In this document: in pieces, positions 55,128 through 63,794 of the stretch
Position numbering within the stretch: position 1 is the stretch's first letter
Layout of the letters: the number at the start of each line of letters is the position of its first letter
Origin: JAOABV01 sp039801465
GTDB lineage: Bacteria > Hydrothermota > Tepidihabitantia > Tepidihabitantales > CAIPLT01
Length of the DNA: 64,000 nucleotides
NCBI GenBank assembly: GCA_039801465.1
Contig: JBDRUT010000007.1
Span: 1-64,000 of the forward strand
Direction: 5' to 3'
The notes under the pieces: generated by a model
Databases searched by the model: none
What the model saw: the letters and a program-made list of their open reading frames with translations, nothing else
What the model was told of the DNA's origin: nothing
Translations under genes and position numbers: made by a program

Positions 55128-57083
55128 CTATCGACTAAACCTTAATTTTATTAATAGTAGGAAATTAGCAAAAAGTAGTGTTATCAAGGTAATGATTATT
55201 CCCAATTTTAGCCACTGCTTAAAAGAAAACTTCCGACGATAACTCCGCTCAAAAACTCCAATCGCAACCAAATTAGCGGTTGAGCCGATCATCGTCAAAT
55301 TACCCCCAAAACATCCACCAATTAATAGACTCCACCAGAGAATATTTGCTTTTGGTAATCCACTGGCAATTAAATCTTTCACTACAGGCACTAATGCTGC
55401 TACTACAGGCAAATTATCAACAAATCCGGAAAGTAAACCCGAACTCCAAAGCAGTATCGTTAAAACATTAGCGCTTTGACTTAAATTTCCCATAAAATGT
55501 AAAGGCAGTATTTGTCCGGCGTTCATTATAATATGAGCAACTTTTGCGGTTACGCCAGTATATTCTAAACACGCCGCATTCGCAAAGAGAAACATAAAAT
55601 AAAGCACTGTCCACCAGTCAGGTCCTTTCTCAATAAAATAACGACCGCGTTCTTCCTCTCTTAATACAATAAAACCAACAATGGCTAAAACCGTCGCTAA
55701 TAGCACAGTTCTTTCTTCGACTCTCAAAGCTTTCTCTAAGAAAGAATGCATTATCACTAATATAACAAAAATAATAAAAATTATAATGGCTAAAGAGATT
55801 TCCTTTTTGTCTTTTATCTCCATTTTTGACTCAAGTTCGTTAATATCAATTGCTATTTTACTCTTAATCTGTTTCCGATAAATATAAACAATTAATCCAA
55901 TAATCAATATCGCAGTGAGAATCGAAATAACTGTCGAATTTTTTAGAAAATCTAAGAAAGTCAACTTTCCGGCAAATGCTAAATAAATGCCAATCGGATT
56001 ACCAATTAGCGTCAAGGCACTACCAACATTTGTTGCCATTACTAAACCTAATAGATAAGGAATAATATTAGTTTTCGTATGTCGGGAAATTTCAACTGCA
56101 ATGCCAATAGTAATCAAAATTGCTGAGACTTCGTCAACTAACCCGGCTAAAATACAAGAAAAGAACATCAGTGCGCCAAAAAGTAATAATGGAGAACCGT
56201 AAAAATATTTCAACGCCTTAATCACTAAATATTGAAAAACACCTTTATCTTCAAACCATTTTACCATTATCATTACTGCAACAATAAAAAGTATTGTTGG
56301 AATCGACATAAATTTTACAGTCGTTTCAATATCCATAACACCGGCAATCAACAATAAACTTAATGCAGCAGCGCCAAAAGCGACACGATAACGGAAAAAA
56401 AGAAGGGTACCTAAAACCATACTAAAAAATAAGGTTGTCGCAATAATTTCTTTAGTAATCCAAACCGGTTCATTAAATTTAAGATAGTCTAACTTTTCAT
56501 AAATTTCTAAATTGGGCACTTTAACATATGATAAGAAAAGTTTGGCTAAAATAATAATTGCTAAGACACCGAAAATAAAGTAAAAATATTTAGAATATTT
56601 TGCCCAAAAACTTGGTTCATATTCACCGGTTAATAATTTATATATTTTTAATGGGTCATTTTCTTTCAATATCTTCTCTAATACTTGTGGTAAGTTAAGA
56701 ACTCGAGCGACTTCAGCCAAAACTGATAAGTATTCTTGTCGCTTCGCTTCTGGCGCAAAAAGGAAAACGATTAACTTTACCGGTTTACCGTCAATTGATT
56801 GCCATTCGATACTCTTATCATTTTTATAAATGAATCCGAAAATCTTATTCGAGTTTTTAAAAGTAATGTGGGGAATCGCGATTCCTTTACCTAATCCGGT
56901 GGAACCAATCTCTTCTCGAGAGTTTAAAGCAGAAATTACCTCTGAAACTTGATTATCACTTATTAACTTCTTTTCTTTTAGTTTATCAGCAACAAAAGCA
57001 AAGACTTCTTTTTGGGTCTTTGGCTCTGAATCAATAAAAACTAAATCAGGTGAAAATATATCTTTTAATTCAAAATCAAACAT
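55128..57083 (-). CDS. PTS EIIA domain fused to an ArsB/NhaD-type ion permease
   Basis: A 651-residue fusion. Residues 1-145 form a fructose/nitrogen-type EIIA domain with the phosphorylatable His72 in GKGIAIPHITF. Residues about 165-650 form a permease with about 12 helices of the ion-transporter superfamily (ArsB, NhaD, DASS), with EVSAILITIGIAVEI, GNPIGIYLAFAG, SGFVDNLPVVAALVP and GGNLTMIGSTANLVAIG, the paired hairpin motifs. A phosphorelay-linked sensor domain on an ion or dicarboxylate carrier suggests control by phosphorylation; no EI or HPr is in the window. No other motif is missing. Confidence 0.85.
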   Translation of the reverse strand: MFDFELKDIFSPDLVFIDSEPKTQKEVFAFVADKLKEKKLISDNQVSEVISALNSREEIGSTGLGKGIAIPHITFKNSNKIFGFIYKNDKSIEWQSIDGKPVKLIVFLFAPEAKRQEYLSVLAEVARVLNLPQVLEKILKENDPLKIYKLLTGEYEPSFWAKYSKYFYFIFGVLAIIILAKLFLSYVKVPNLEIYEKLDYLKFNEPVWITKEIIATTLFFSMVLGTLLFFRYRVAFGAAALSLLLIAGVMDIETTVKFMSIPTILFIVAVMIMVKWFEDKGVFQYLVIKALKYFYGSPLLLFGALMFFSCILAGLVDEVSAILITIGIAVEISRHTKTNIIPYLLGLVMATNVGSALTLIGNPIGIYLAFAGKLTFLDFLKNSTVISILTAILIIGLIVYIYRKQIKSKIAIDINELESKMEIKDKKEISLAIIIFIIFVILVIMHSFLEKALRVEERTVLLATVLAIVGFIVLREEERGRYFIEKGPDWWTVLYFMFLFANAACLEYTGVTAKVAHIIMNAGQILPLHFMGNLSQSANVLTILLWSSGLLSGFVDNLPVVAALVPVVKDLIASGLPKANILWWSLLIGGCFGGNLTMIGSTANLVAIGVFERSYRRKFSFKQWLKLGIIITLITLLFANFLLLIKLRFSR

Positions 57084-57691
57084 CTGTAATAGAAATATAA
57101 ATTTCCTATTTATTAAATTATTTATTTGTAAGAGTAATTAAAAAATAAAAACCAAACTAAAATAAATAAAACTTAGTGTTGATTATAGTTTATTTCAGTT
57201 ATTTTTAACGATATATAATAATCTCATTTTGATAATTTGTCAATTTAATGTAAGTTATAATAATATGGTCTCATAGGTATGTTCTCCTTTCTTTATTGTT
57301 ATAGTTTTAAACATCATAGGGGGATACACCTTTATTTTAAACATTTCAATCCTAAATTTACACAAAATATTTATACATTACCTAGTTATGAGGTTGGTCG
57401 AAAGTTAATTTTTACTATTAACTTCGCCGAATATTTTCCTATTATGTGTTTTCAGTATATTTAGAGGCACTTTTTCAGAACTTTCGCAGATATAAAGAAT
57501 CAACACAAAATTTTGATGCTAGCTATTGTGCTTTTCTGTTGGCGTTTGATCTTTTTCTAATAAATATTATTATCGGATGAGATCACTGAATTTTTTGTGT
57601 CTATAGTATTTTTTAGATATACTTTTTAAAAATGTTTGCAAATGTAAAATTTACCAAGAAATTTTGATGCACTGACAATTACATATTTCTA
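57084..57691. other. Non-coding region upstream of rnfC
   Basis: No gene is supported in 608 bp. A minus-strand AAAGGAG at 57269-57275 precedes only a tiny ORF. TCGGATGAGATCACTGAAT (57574-57592) is the second copy of the repeat at 19057. The right part is a tandem duplication of the rnfC promoter region. Confidence 0.6.
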
Positions 57692-57720
57692 TTGACATTT
57701 AATCTTTCTCTAATAAAATA
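57507..57720. repeat. About 150-bp tandem duplication of the rnfC promoter region
   Basis: AAATTTTGATGC at 57509 and 57659 and the following TTTGATC-TTTTTCTAATAAA at 57546 and TTTAATC-TTTCTCTAATAAA at 57698 show the same order with a 150-152-bp offset. The older copy keeps 16-bp spacing but has worn boxes, TTGGCG (57540-57545) and TAAATA (57562-57567), and no start codon. Confidence 0.75.
57692..57719 (+). promoter_or_regulatory. Leaderless promoter of the rnf operon
   Basis: TTGACA (57692-57697), a 16-bp spacer and TAAAAT (57714-57719) end 6 nt before ATG 57726. Confidence 0.8.
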
Positions 57721-57725
57721 GTGCA

Positions 57726-59066
57726 ATGTTTAAACATTTGAGCAGAAATCGGACAGTTTTTGGATTTAAGGGTGGAATTCATCCTGCGGAAAATAAAGAA
57801 TTATCCGCTCATAAACCGATTGAAAAGGCACCAATACCAAAACGCGTCTGGCGGCCTTATGTTCAACATACAGGCATTAGAACAAAACCGATTGTTTCAG
57901 TTGGTGATATAGTTAAAGTCGGCACTAAAATCGGTGAAGCCGAAGGGTATATTTCTGTTCCTATTCATGCGTCAATTTCAGGAAAAGTTGTTGAGATAAG
58001 CGAAATTGACCATCCAGTTATACCAGTCCGCACATTGACCTGTGTTATTGAGTCTGACGGTCAAGATGTATGGGAAGAAAGCATCAAGGAAAGAGATTAT
58101 CAAAACTTTTCTAAAGAAGAATTAATTAGTATTATACGGGATGCGGGGATTGTCGGTTTAGGTGGCGCGGCTTTTCCGACCTATGTAAAACTTTCTCCGC
58201 CCAAAGAAAAACCGATTGATACTTTAATTATTAATGGTTGTGAATGTGAACCCTATTTAACTGCTGACCATCAATTAATGTTAGAAAAGCCGAATGAAAT
58301 CATTGAAGGTGCAAAAATTATTGCTAAGATTCTCGATGTTTCCAAAGTGATAATTGGCATTGAAGATAATAAACCTGATGCAATTAAAATAATGGAACAA
58401 TCAATACCCAAAAACAACGGGTTTTCTGTGGTCCAATTGAAAACTAAATATCCTCAGGGTGCGGAAAAACAATTAATCAAAACCTTGTTAAACCGCAAAG
58501 TTCCCTCAGGTGGTTTACCAATGGATGTCGGAGTCTTGGTTCATAATGTCGGCACCGCCTTCGCAATATATGAAGCCTGTCGCTATAATAAACCATTAAT
58601 TGAGCGTGTCGTCACTGTTACGGGCAGTTGTATCCGAGAACCGAAAAATCTTTTAGTCCGTATAGGCACACCAGTTTATGATTTAATAAATTTCTGTGGC
58701 GGTTACACCAAAGAACCGGGCAAAATAATTTTTGGCGGACCAATGATGGGAATAGCCCAATATAATGATGAAATGCCAATCATTAAAGGCACATCAGGAA
58801 TTATTGTTTTAAGTAAAGATGAAGTAGAAATTTCTCAAGAAGAAAATTGCATCCGTTGTGGCCGATGTGTTTCTGCATGTCCGATGGATTTACTGCCTTG
58901 TGAATTGAATAATTTTATTCGGAAGAAAGAATTTGAAAAGGCAAAATCTTACAATCTATTTGATTGTATTGAATGCGGATGTTGTGCTTATGTCTGTCCC
59001 GCAAAAATAAAGTTAGTTCATGCATTCATTTATGCCAAAAGGGAACTAAGAAATGCTCTATCCTAA
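57726..59066 (+). CDS. rnfC: Rnf complex subunit RnfC
   Basis: A 446-residue peripheral subunit. The N-terminus has GFKGGIHPAENKELSAHKPI; GIVGLGGAAFPTYVKL is the NADH/FMN-binding loop region and NGCECEPYLTADHQLM follows. Two [4Fe-4S] motifs, CIRCGRCVSACP and CIECGCCAYVCP, lie near 377-430. It oxidises or reduces NAD in the membrane complex. First gene of rnfCDGEAB; it overlaps rnfD by 14 nt. Confidence 0.95.
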   Translation: MFKHLSRNRTVFGFKGGIHPAENKELSAHKPIEKAPIPKRVWRPYVQHTGIRTKPIVSVGDIVKVGTKIGEAEGYISVPIHASISGKVVEISEIDHPVIPVRTLTCVIESDGQDVWEESIKERDYQNFSKEELISIIRDAGIVGLGGAAFPTYVKLSPPKEKPIDTLIINGCECEPYLTADHQLMLEKPNEIIEGAKIIAKILDVSKVIIGIEDNKPDAIKIMEQSIPKNNGFSVVQLKTKYPQGAEKQLIKTLLNRKVPSGGLPMDVGVLVHNVGTAFAIYEACRYNKPLIERVVTVTGSCIREPKNLLVRIGTPVYDLINFCGGYTKEPGKIIFGGPMMGIAQYNDEMPIIKGTSGIIVLSKDEVEISQEENCIRCGRCVSACPMDLLPCELNNFIRKKEFEKAKSYNLFDCIECGCCAYVCPAKIKLVHAFIYAKRELRNALS

Positions 59067-60123
59067 TAAGAACACAAACAATCAAGAAATTAGAAACGAC
59101 CAAAAAGGCATTACTAATCCAAATTTGTCCAACCCGAATAATGGAGAATCTATTGCGGTTAAAGAATTATATGTCTCAGTTTCTCCTCATATCCGCTCTA
59201 AGATTACGGTCTCAGTTATAATGTGGTCAGTCGTAATTGCCTTAATACCAGCTCTGCTTGGTGCAATCTATTTCTTCGGTTTTCGTGCTTTAAGCATTGT
59301 AGTTATTAGCACAATTTCAGCAGTATTATTTGAAGCATTAGCGCAAAAATTCTGGGGTAGGAAAATTACTATTCTTGATGGCAGTGCGGCAATTACTGGA
59401 TTACTCTTAGCATTTAATCTACCACCTGGTGTCCCTTTATGGCTTCCATTTATTGGCTCGGCTTTTGCGATTATCTTAGCAAAGCAGGTGTTTGGTGGTT
59501 TAGGTTATAATTTCATTAATCCGGCATTAGCCGCAAGAGCATTCTTAACAATATCTTGGCCACAACTAATGACAACAACTTGGATTCCACCGAAATCGGG
59601 TTTTCTTGCTGGTTACGACGCAATCACTCAAGCCACGCCCTTGACCTTAGCAAAATTAGATAAAACTCTACAGGTAGTTCAACAATTAAATTCCTGGCCG
59701 GTAATAAAAAACCTCATTCTGGGCAATCGTGGTGGTTGTCTTGGTGAAACTTCAGCAATTCTATTGCTTATCGGCGCGATCTATCTTTTGATAAGAGGTT
59801 TTATCAGTTATCGAATTCCAATTGCTTATATTGGCACGGTTCTTATCTTATCACTAATTCTACCGACTCCATTATCACCTTTGTTTCATATCTTTTCTGG
59901 TGGTTTAATACTTGGAGCATTCTATATGGCAACAGATTATGTAACATCGCCAATCACGCCCAAGGGCCAATGGATTTTCGGATTTGGTTGCGGGCTGATT
60001 ACTATGTTAATTAGAATCTGGGGTGGTTATCCTGAAGGTGTTTCTTACTCAATCTTATTAATGAATGTCGCCACACCATTAATTGACCGTTATACAAAAC
60101 CGAAAGCATTTGGTGCAAAATGA
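59053..60123 (+). CDS. rnfD: Rnf complex subunit RnfD
   Basis: A 356-residue membrane subunit with about ten helices. SPHIRSKITVSVIMWSVVIA marks the family start after a 35-residue polar extension (MLYPNKNTNNQEIRNDQ), longer than usual. The covalent FMN site is the Thr of the ATPL motif in DAITQATPLTLAKL (about 190-200). Starts within the end of rnfC. Confidence 0.94.
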   Translation: MLYPNKNTNNQEIRNDQKGITNPNLSNPNNGESIAVKELYVSVSPHIRSKITVSVIMWSVVIALIPALLGAIYFFGFRALSIVVISTISAVLFEALAQKFWGRKITILDGSAAITGLLLAFNLPPGVPLWLPFIGSAFAIILAKQVFGGLGYNFINPALAARAFLTISWPQLMTTTWIPPKSGFLAGYDAITQATPLTLAKLDKTLQVVQQLNSWPVIKNLILGNRGGCLGETSAILLLIGAIYLLIRGFISYRIPIAYIGTVLILSLILPTPLSPLFHIFSGGLILGAFYMATDYVTSPITPKGQWIFGFGCGLITMLIRIWGGYPEGVSYSILLMNVATPLIDRYTKPKAFGAK

Positions 60124-60196
60124 AATTATACAAAATTAACATAAAGATTAATAGAGAAAATCCTGTAAGCAACAGGAAAATCTCATTGTAATATCT

Positions 60197-61216
60197 ATGA
60201 AAACGAAACAATTAGTTTGGATGGTATTGTCGCTATTTTTAGTTTGTTTAATTTCTGCAGGACTATTATCAAGAGTCTATACCGCGACAAAACCGCAGAT
60301 TGAATCCCAAACTCGTAAAAATATTCTTAACCGTTTATCTCAAGTTTTACCGGATGCAGTGAATTTTCAAGAAGCAATAAAAGATACTCTCTGGATTGGT
60401 TTTGATAAAGCCAATCAAAAAATCGGAATCGTGTTTAAGGTATCTCCTTCGGGTTATGGTGGACCAATCCCAATATTAGTTGGCTTAGGTGCTGACCTGA
60501 CGGTCAAGAAAATCTATATCGGTTCTGCTTCTGAAGGACTTAAAGAAACACCTGGTTTAGGTGCCCAAATTCAAAACGCCAAATTCAAAGACCAATTCTG
60601 TAATCGAACTTATTCGGAAATAAAACTAATCAAAGATGGCGGAAAAATTCAAGCCATCACTGGCGCCACCATCTCTTCCAATGCAGTTGTTACCGGTATT
60701 CGCCAAGGCATTGAAAAATACAAACATTTTCTCCAAACTGATAGTATCAAACCTCTGCCCACTGAGTCACAATATGACACAACCTTTAGCAAATTAAAAG
60801 AACTATTACCCGGAACGGTGAGTTTTCAAGAGATAATCAAAGATACCGTTTGGCTTGGTAAAAACGATAATAATCAAGTAGTGGGAATGGTATTTAGGGT
60901 TGCACCAATGGGATATAATGATTTAATTCCGATATTAGTGGGATATGGTATTGACCAAGAAATTAAAAAAATCTATATCAGTTCTGCGGATGAAGGATTA
61001 AAAGAAACCCCGGGATTAGGAGATAAAATTACTGAAGAAACATTCTGTAATCAATTTACTAATAAGATGCTATCGGATTTGAAACTTACTAAATATGGAG
61101 GAAAAATCCAAGCAATTTCTGGTGCAACAATCTCTTCAGTTGCGGTTATTAATGGTATTAGAAACGGAATTGAGCGATTTCAGCAGTATCTAAAGAACGA
61201 TAGTATTAGGAGATAA
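60197..61216 (+). CDS. rnfG: Rnf complex subunit RnfG with two tandem FMN-binding domains
   Basis: A 339-residue membrane-anchored protein; ordinary RnfG is about 180-220. One N-terminal helix (about 7-28) is followed by two FMN-binding domains: the first ends with GGKIQAITGATISSNAVVTG (about 149-168), the second with GGKIQAISGATISSVAVING (about 302-321). Each has the covalent-FMN S/T-GAT motif and a copy of EGLKETPGLG. The DNA period is 459 bp, 153 codons, in frame. So this subunit should carry two flavins. Family members transfer electrons on the outer side between RnfD and other subunits. 73 bp separate it from rnfD. Confidence 0.92.
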   Translation: MKTKQLVWMVLSLFLVCLISAGLLSRVYTATKPQIESQTRKNILNRLSQVLPDAVNFQEAIKDTLWIGFDKANQKIGIVFKVSPSGYGGPIPILVGLGADLTVKKIYIGSASEGLKETPGLGAQIQNAKFKDQFCNRTYSEIKLIKDGGKIQAITGATISSNAVVTGIRQGIEKYKHFLQTDSIKPLPTESQYDTTFSKLKELLPGTVSFQEIIKDTVWLGKNDNNQVVGMVFRVAPMGYNDLIPILVGYGIDQEIKKIYISSADEGLKETPGLGDKITEETFCNQFTNKMLSDLKLTKYGGKIQAISGATISSVAVINGIRNGIERFQQYLKNDSIRR

Positions 61217-61217
61217 A

Positions 61218-61838
61218 GTGCCACCGAAAACAAATCGCTTAAAATATTTAACTGATGGCATTATACTGGAAAATCCGATTTTAATAATTATGATTGGCTT
61301 GTGTCCAACATTAGCAACATCTATAACTGCAAAAGATGCTTTAGGAATGGGCATCGCTGCATCATTCGTCTTAATCTGCTCCAATATTGTCGTATCCGCA
61401 ATTAGAAAGTTTGTTCCGGATTCGGTTCGGATTCCAATCTTTATTATTATCATTTCAACTTTTGTCACAATTGTTGACTATGCGATGCAAGCGTATGTTC
61501 CTGCGCTTTATCGAGTTCTGGGAGTATTCGTTCCATTGATAGTTGTTAATTGTATTATTTTGGGACGGGCAGAAGCATTTGCTTATCATCATTCTGTCTT
61601 TGATTCATTCCTTGATGGATTAGGCAAAGCAATCGGTTTCACTTTAGTCATTGTCATTATGGGAATAATTCGCGAATATTTCAGCAAAGGTTCAATATTT
61701 GGCTTACTCATCGGACCGAAATTTCTCATCTCACAGCCAATGCTCTTTATGATTTTCCCACCCGGCGGATTTCTTCTAATCGGTATCTTAAAAGCATTAA
61801 TTAATAAATATATCATTAAACCGGAATCGCTTGATTAG
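61218..61838 (+). CDS. rnfE: Rnf complex subunit RnfE
   Basis: A 206-residue integral membrane subunit with six helices. GIILENPILIIMIGLCPTLA gives the family start, and PLIVVNCIILGRAEAFAYHH the second conserved block. It pairs with RnfA around a membrane iron-sulfur centre; Cys in GLCPTLA and VNCIILG are the likely ligands. GTG at 61218 is the start, 1 nt after the rnfG stop. The last 15 codons are repeated downstream. Confidence 0.93.
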   Translation: MPPKTNRLKYLTDGIILENPILIIMIGLCPTLATSITAKDALGMGIAASFVLICSNIVVSAIRKFVPDSVRIPIFIIIISTFVTIVDYAMQAYVPALYRVLGVFVPLIVVNCIILGRAEAFAYHHSVFDSFLDGLGKAIGFTLVIVIMGIIREYFSKGSIFGLLIGPKFLISQPMLFMIFPPGGFLLIGILKALINKYIIKPESLD

Positions 61839-62129
61839 GAAATGATTGCTAATCTTCTACCTGATTTCTACTTTGGTATCTTAAAAGCATTAATGAGTAA
61901 ATATATCATTAGGCCAGAATCGCTCGATAGAGAAACGGTTACTAAACCTCTATTAATTTTTATTTTGGCTATCCGTCGTACAGCATTAATGAATAAATAC
62001 ATCATTAAACCAGAATCAGTTGATTAGAAAATGATTGTTAATAATCTTGCTGATGTTTATTTTAGTATCTTAACATATTGAAGAAAAATGAATAAATATA
62101 TTATTAAACCAGAATCAGGTAACTAATAT
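61782..62129. repeat. Three to four tandem copies of the rnfE 3' end
   Basis: The rnfE tail GILKALINKYIIKPESLD is followed by two further readable copies and a fourth weaker one: GILKALMSKYIIRPESLD (from 61875), TALMNKYIIKPESVD (from 61980) and MNKYIIKPESGN (from 62089). Units are 93, 96 and 100 bp apart. A 61-codon ORF (61842-62027) joins two copies, but it is a by-product of the array. The array ends at the rnfA start. Confidence 0.9.
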
Positions 62130-62720
62130 ATGCATACAAATCCATTACTAATTTTCCTTGCGGCATTTATCGTCAATAATATTTTACTAATGCGTTATAT
62201 TGGACTCTGTCCATTTTTTGGCGTATCCACATCTTTGACCACAGCATTTGGAATGAGTTTTGCTGTTCTTTTTGTAATGCTCATTGCCACTTGGGTTACT
62301 TGGATAATCTACCATTTTTTATTATTACCACTTGATTTAATCTTTTTGCGCACCGCAACATTTATCTTAGTCATTGCAACTTTAGTTCAATTTGTTGAAA
62401 TGTTTTTAAAAAAGAATTTCAAAGCACTATATGTTGCCATGGGTATCTATTTACCATTGATTACGACCAACTGTGCAATTCTGGCAGTAACTTTTTTAGT
62501 AATTGATTATAAATATTCCCTATTTCATTCAACAATATTTGCGATTGGCACCGCATTAGGATTTGCCTTAGTTATAATCTTATTCTCGGCAATTCGTGAA
62601 CGATTAGAGTATGCACCAATTTCCCGTTCGCTAAAAGGTTATCCGATAGCATTCATCTCCGCATCATTAGTTGCATTAGCCTTTCTTGGCTTCATCGGAT
62701 TATTCGGACTATCTTTATGA
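62130..62720 (+). CDS. rnfA: Rnf complex subunit RnfA
   Basis: A 196-residue subunit with six helices, homologous to RnfE with inverted topology. FIVNNILLMRYIGLCPFFGV and IYLPLITTNCAILAVTFLV are the family blocks, with cluster-ligand cysteines in LCPFF and TNCAIL. It has no ribosome site and sits directly after the rnfE tail array. Confidence 0.94.
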   Translation: MHTNPLLIFLAAFIVNNILLMRYIGLCPFFGVSTSLTTAFGMSFAVLFVMLIATWVTWIIYHFLLLPLDLIFLRTATFILVIATLVQFVEMFLKKNFKALYVAMGIYLPLITTNCAILAVTFLVIDYKYSLFHSTIFAIGTALGFALVIILFSAIRERLEYAPISRSLKGYPIAFISASLVALAFLGFIGLFGLSL

Positions 62721-62789
62721 ACGCTAATTCTTATTCTTCTTTCTTTATGCTTAATCTAATAATAGTTTTAATTATAAACAGATAAGAAG

Positions 62790-63794
62790 ATGTTGGTTCT
62801 AATCAAATCAATATTTATATTAGGCGGATTAGGACTTATTTTAGGAGTTGGCTTAGCAGTCATATTCAAAAAACTTGCGATTGAGTCTTCGGAATTAGAA
62901 AACAAAGTAAAATCAACCTTACCTGGTTCTAATTGTGGTGCTTGCGGTTATCCGGGTTGTGCGGTCTATGCCGAAAAAATTATCAAAGAAAATGCACCGT
63001 TAAATCGGTGTCTGCCTGGTGGCAAAGAAGTTGCAGAAAAACTTGCCAAGATTATGGGTAAAGAAGTTGAATTTGAAGAACCAAAAATCGCAGCCTTAAT
63101 CTGTCGGGGCGGAAAAGATGAATGCCGTGAACGATTCATTTATGACGGCGGAACTGATTGTCGTCAGGCTTATATAATGCATGGTGGTAACAAAAGTTGT
63201 GTCTTTGGTTGCGTTGGTTTAGGACATTGTGCTTCAGTCTGTCCGTTTGGCGCAATTAAAATGGGCAAAAACCGTCTACCAATAATTAACGAAAAGAAAT
63301 GTACTGGTTGTGGTATCTGTGTCAAAGAATGTCCCAAACATACCTTGAGATTAATTCCTCGCACCAAACTTGTTTATCTTGCGTGTGTTTCTAAAGACAA
63401 AGGCAAAGCAGTCAAAGATGTCTGCACCGTTGGCTGTTTTGCTTGCAATATCTGTATCCGAGCTTGTCCTTATGGAGCATTAAAAATGGAAAACAATTTA
63501 CCGGTAATGGATTTTACGCGATGCACTGATTGCGGCATTTGTGTTCATCGTTGTCCAACTAAATCTTATGTTGACCGAGCCAAAGCACGACCATATGCAA
63601 TCATCTCTTCAGTTTGCAATGGTTGCGGAGAATGTGTTAAAGTCTGTCAATTTAAGGCAATTGAAGGAAAATTGGGTGAACGACACAAAGTTTTGACTGC
63701 AAAATGTATTGGTTGCGGTGAATGTTTTAAGGTCTGCCCAGTCAAAGCTATCACAATGGCAGGTGCATTAGGTCATCAATTCAAAGCCGCCTAA
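62790..63794 (+). CDS. rnfB: Rnf complex subunit RnfB with many [4Fe-4S] clusters
   Basis: A 334-residue ferredoxin-type subunit. After one N-terminal helix (about 3-25), GSNCGACGYPGCAVYAE is the first cluster motif. Further motifs are CVFGCVGLGHCASVCP, CTGCGICVKECP, CTVGCFACNICIRACP, CTDCGICVHRCP, CNGCGECVKVC and CIGCGECFKVCP, so about seven clusters. This is the long clostridial/thermotogal type rather than the short proteobacterial one. It takes electrons from ferredoxin. rnfB is last in the order C-D-G-E-A-B. Confidence 0.95.
   Translation: MLVLIKSIFILGGLGLILGVGLAVIFKKLAIESSELENKVKSTLPGSNCGACGYPGCAVYAEKIIKENAPLNRCLPGGKEVAEKLAKIMGKEVEFEEPKIAALICRGGKDECRERFIYDGGTDCRQAYIMHGGNKSCVFGCVGLGHCASVCPFGAIKMGKNRLPIINEKKCTGCGICVKECPKHTLRLIPRTKLVYLACVSKDKGKAVKDVCTVGCFACNICIRACPYGALKMENNLPVMDFTRCTDCGICVHRCPTKSYVDRAKARPYAIISSVCNGCGECVKVCQFKAIEGKLGERHKVLTAKCIGCGECFKVCPVKAITMAGALGHQFKAA

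Noticed and set aside
57279..57464. 61-codon ORF upstream of rnfC
   Set aside because: No ribosome site, no family, odd composition; lies in a repeat-rich spacer.
61842..62027. 61-codon ORF after rnfE
   Set aside because: It is made of two copies of the rnfE tail array with no start signal.
61782..62129. CRISPR-like array
   Set aside because: Few units, no conserved short repeat with unique spacers, no cas genes; units are copies of a gene end.
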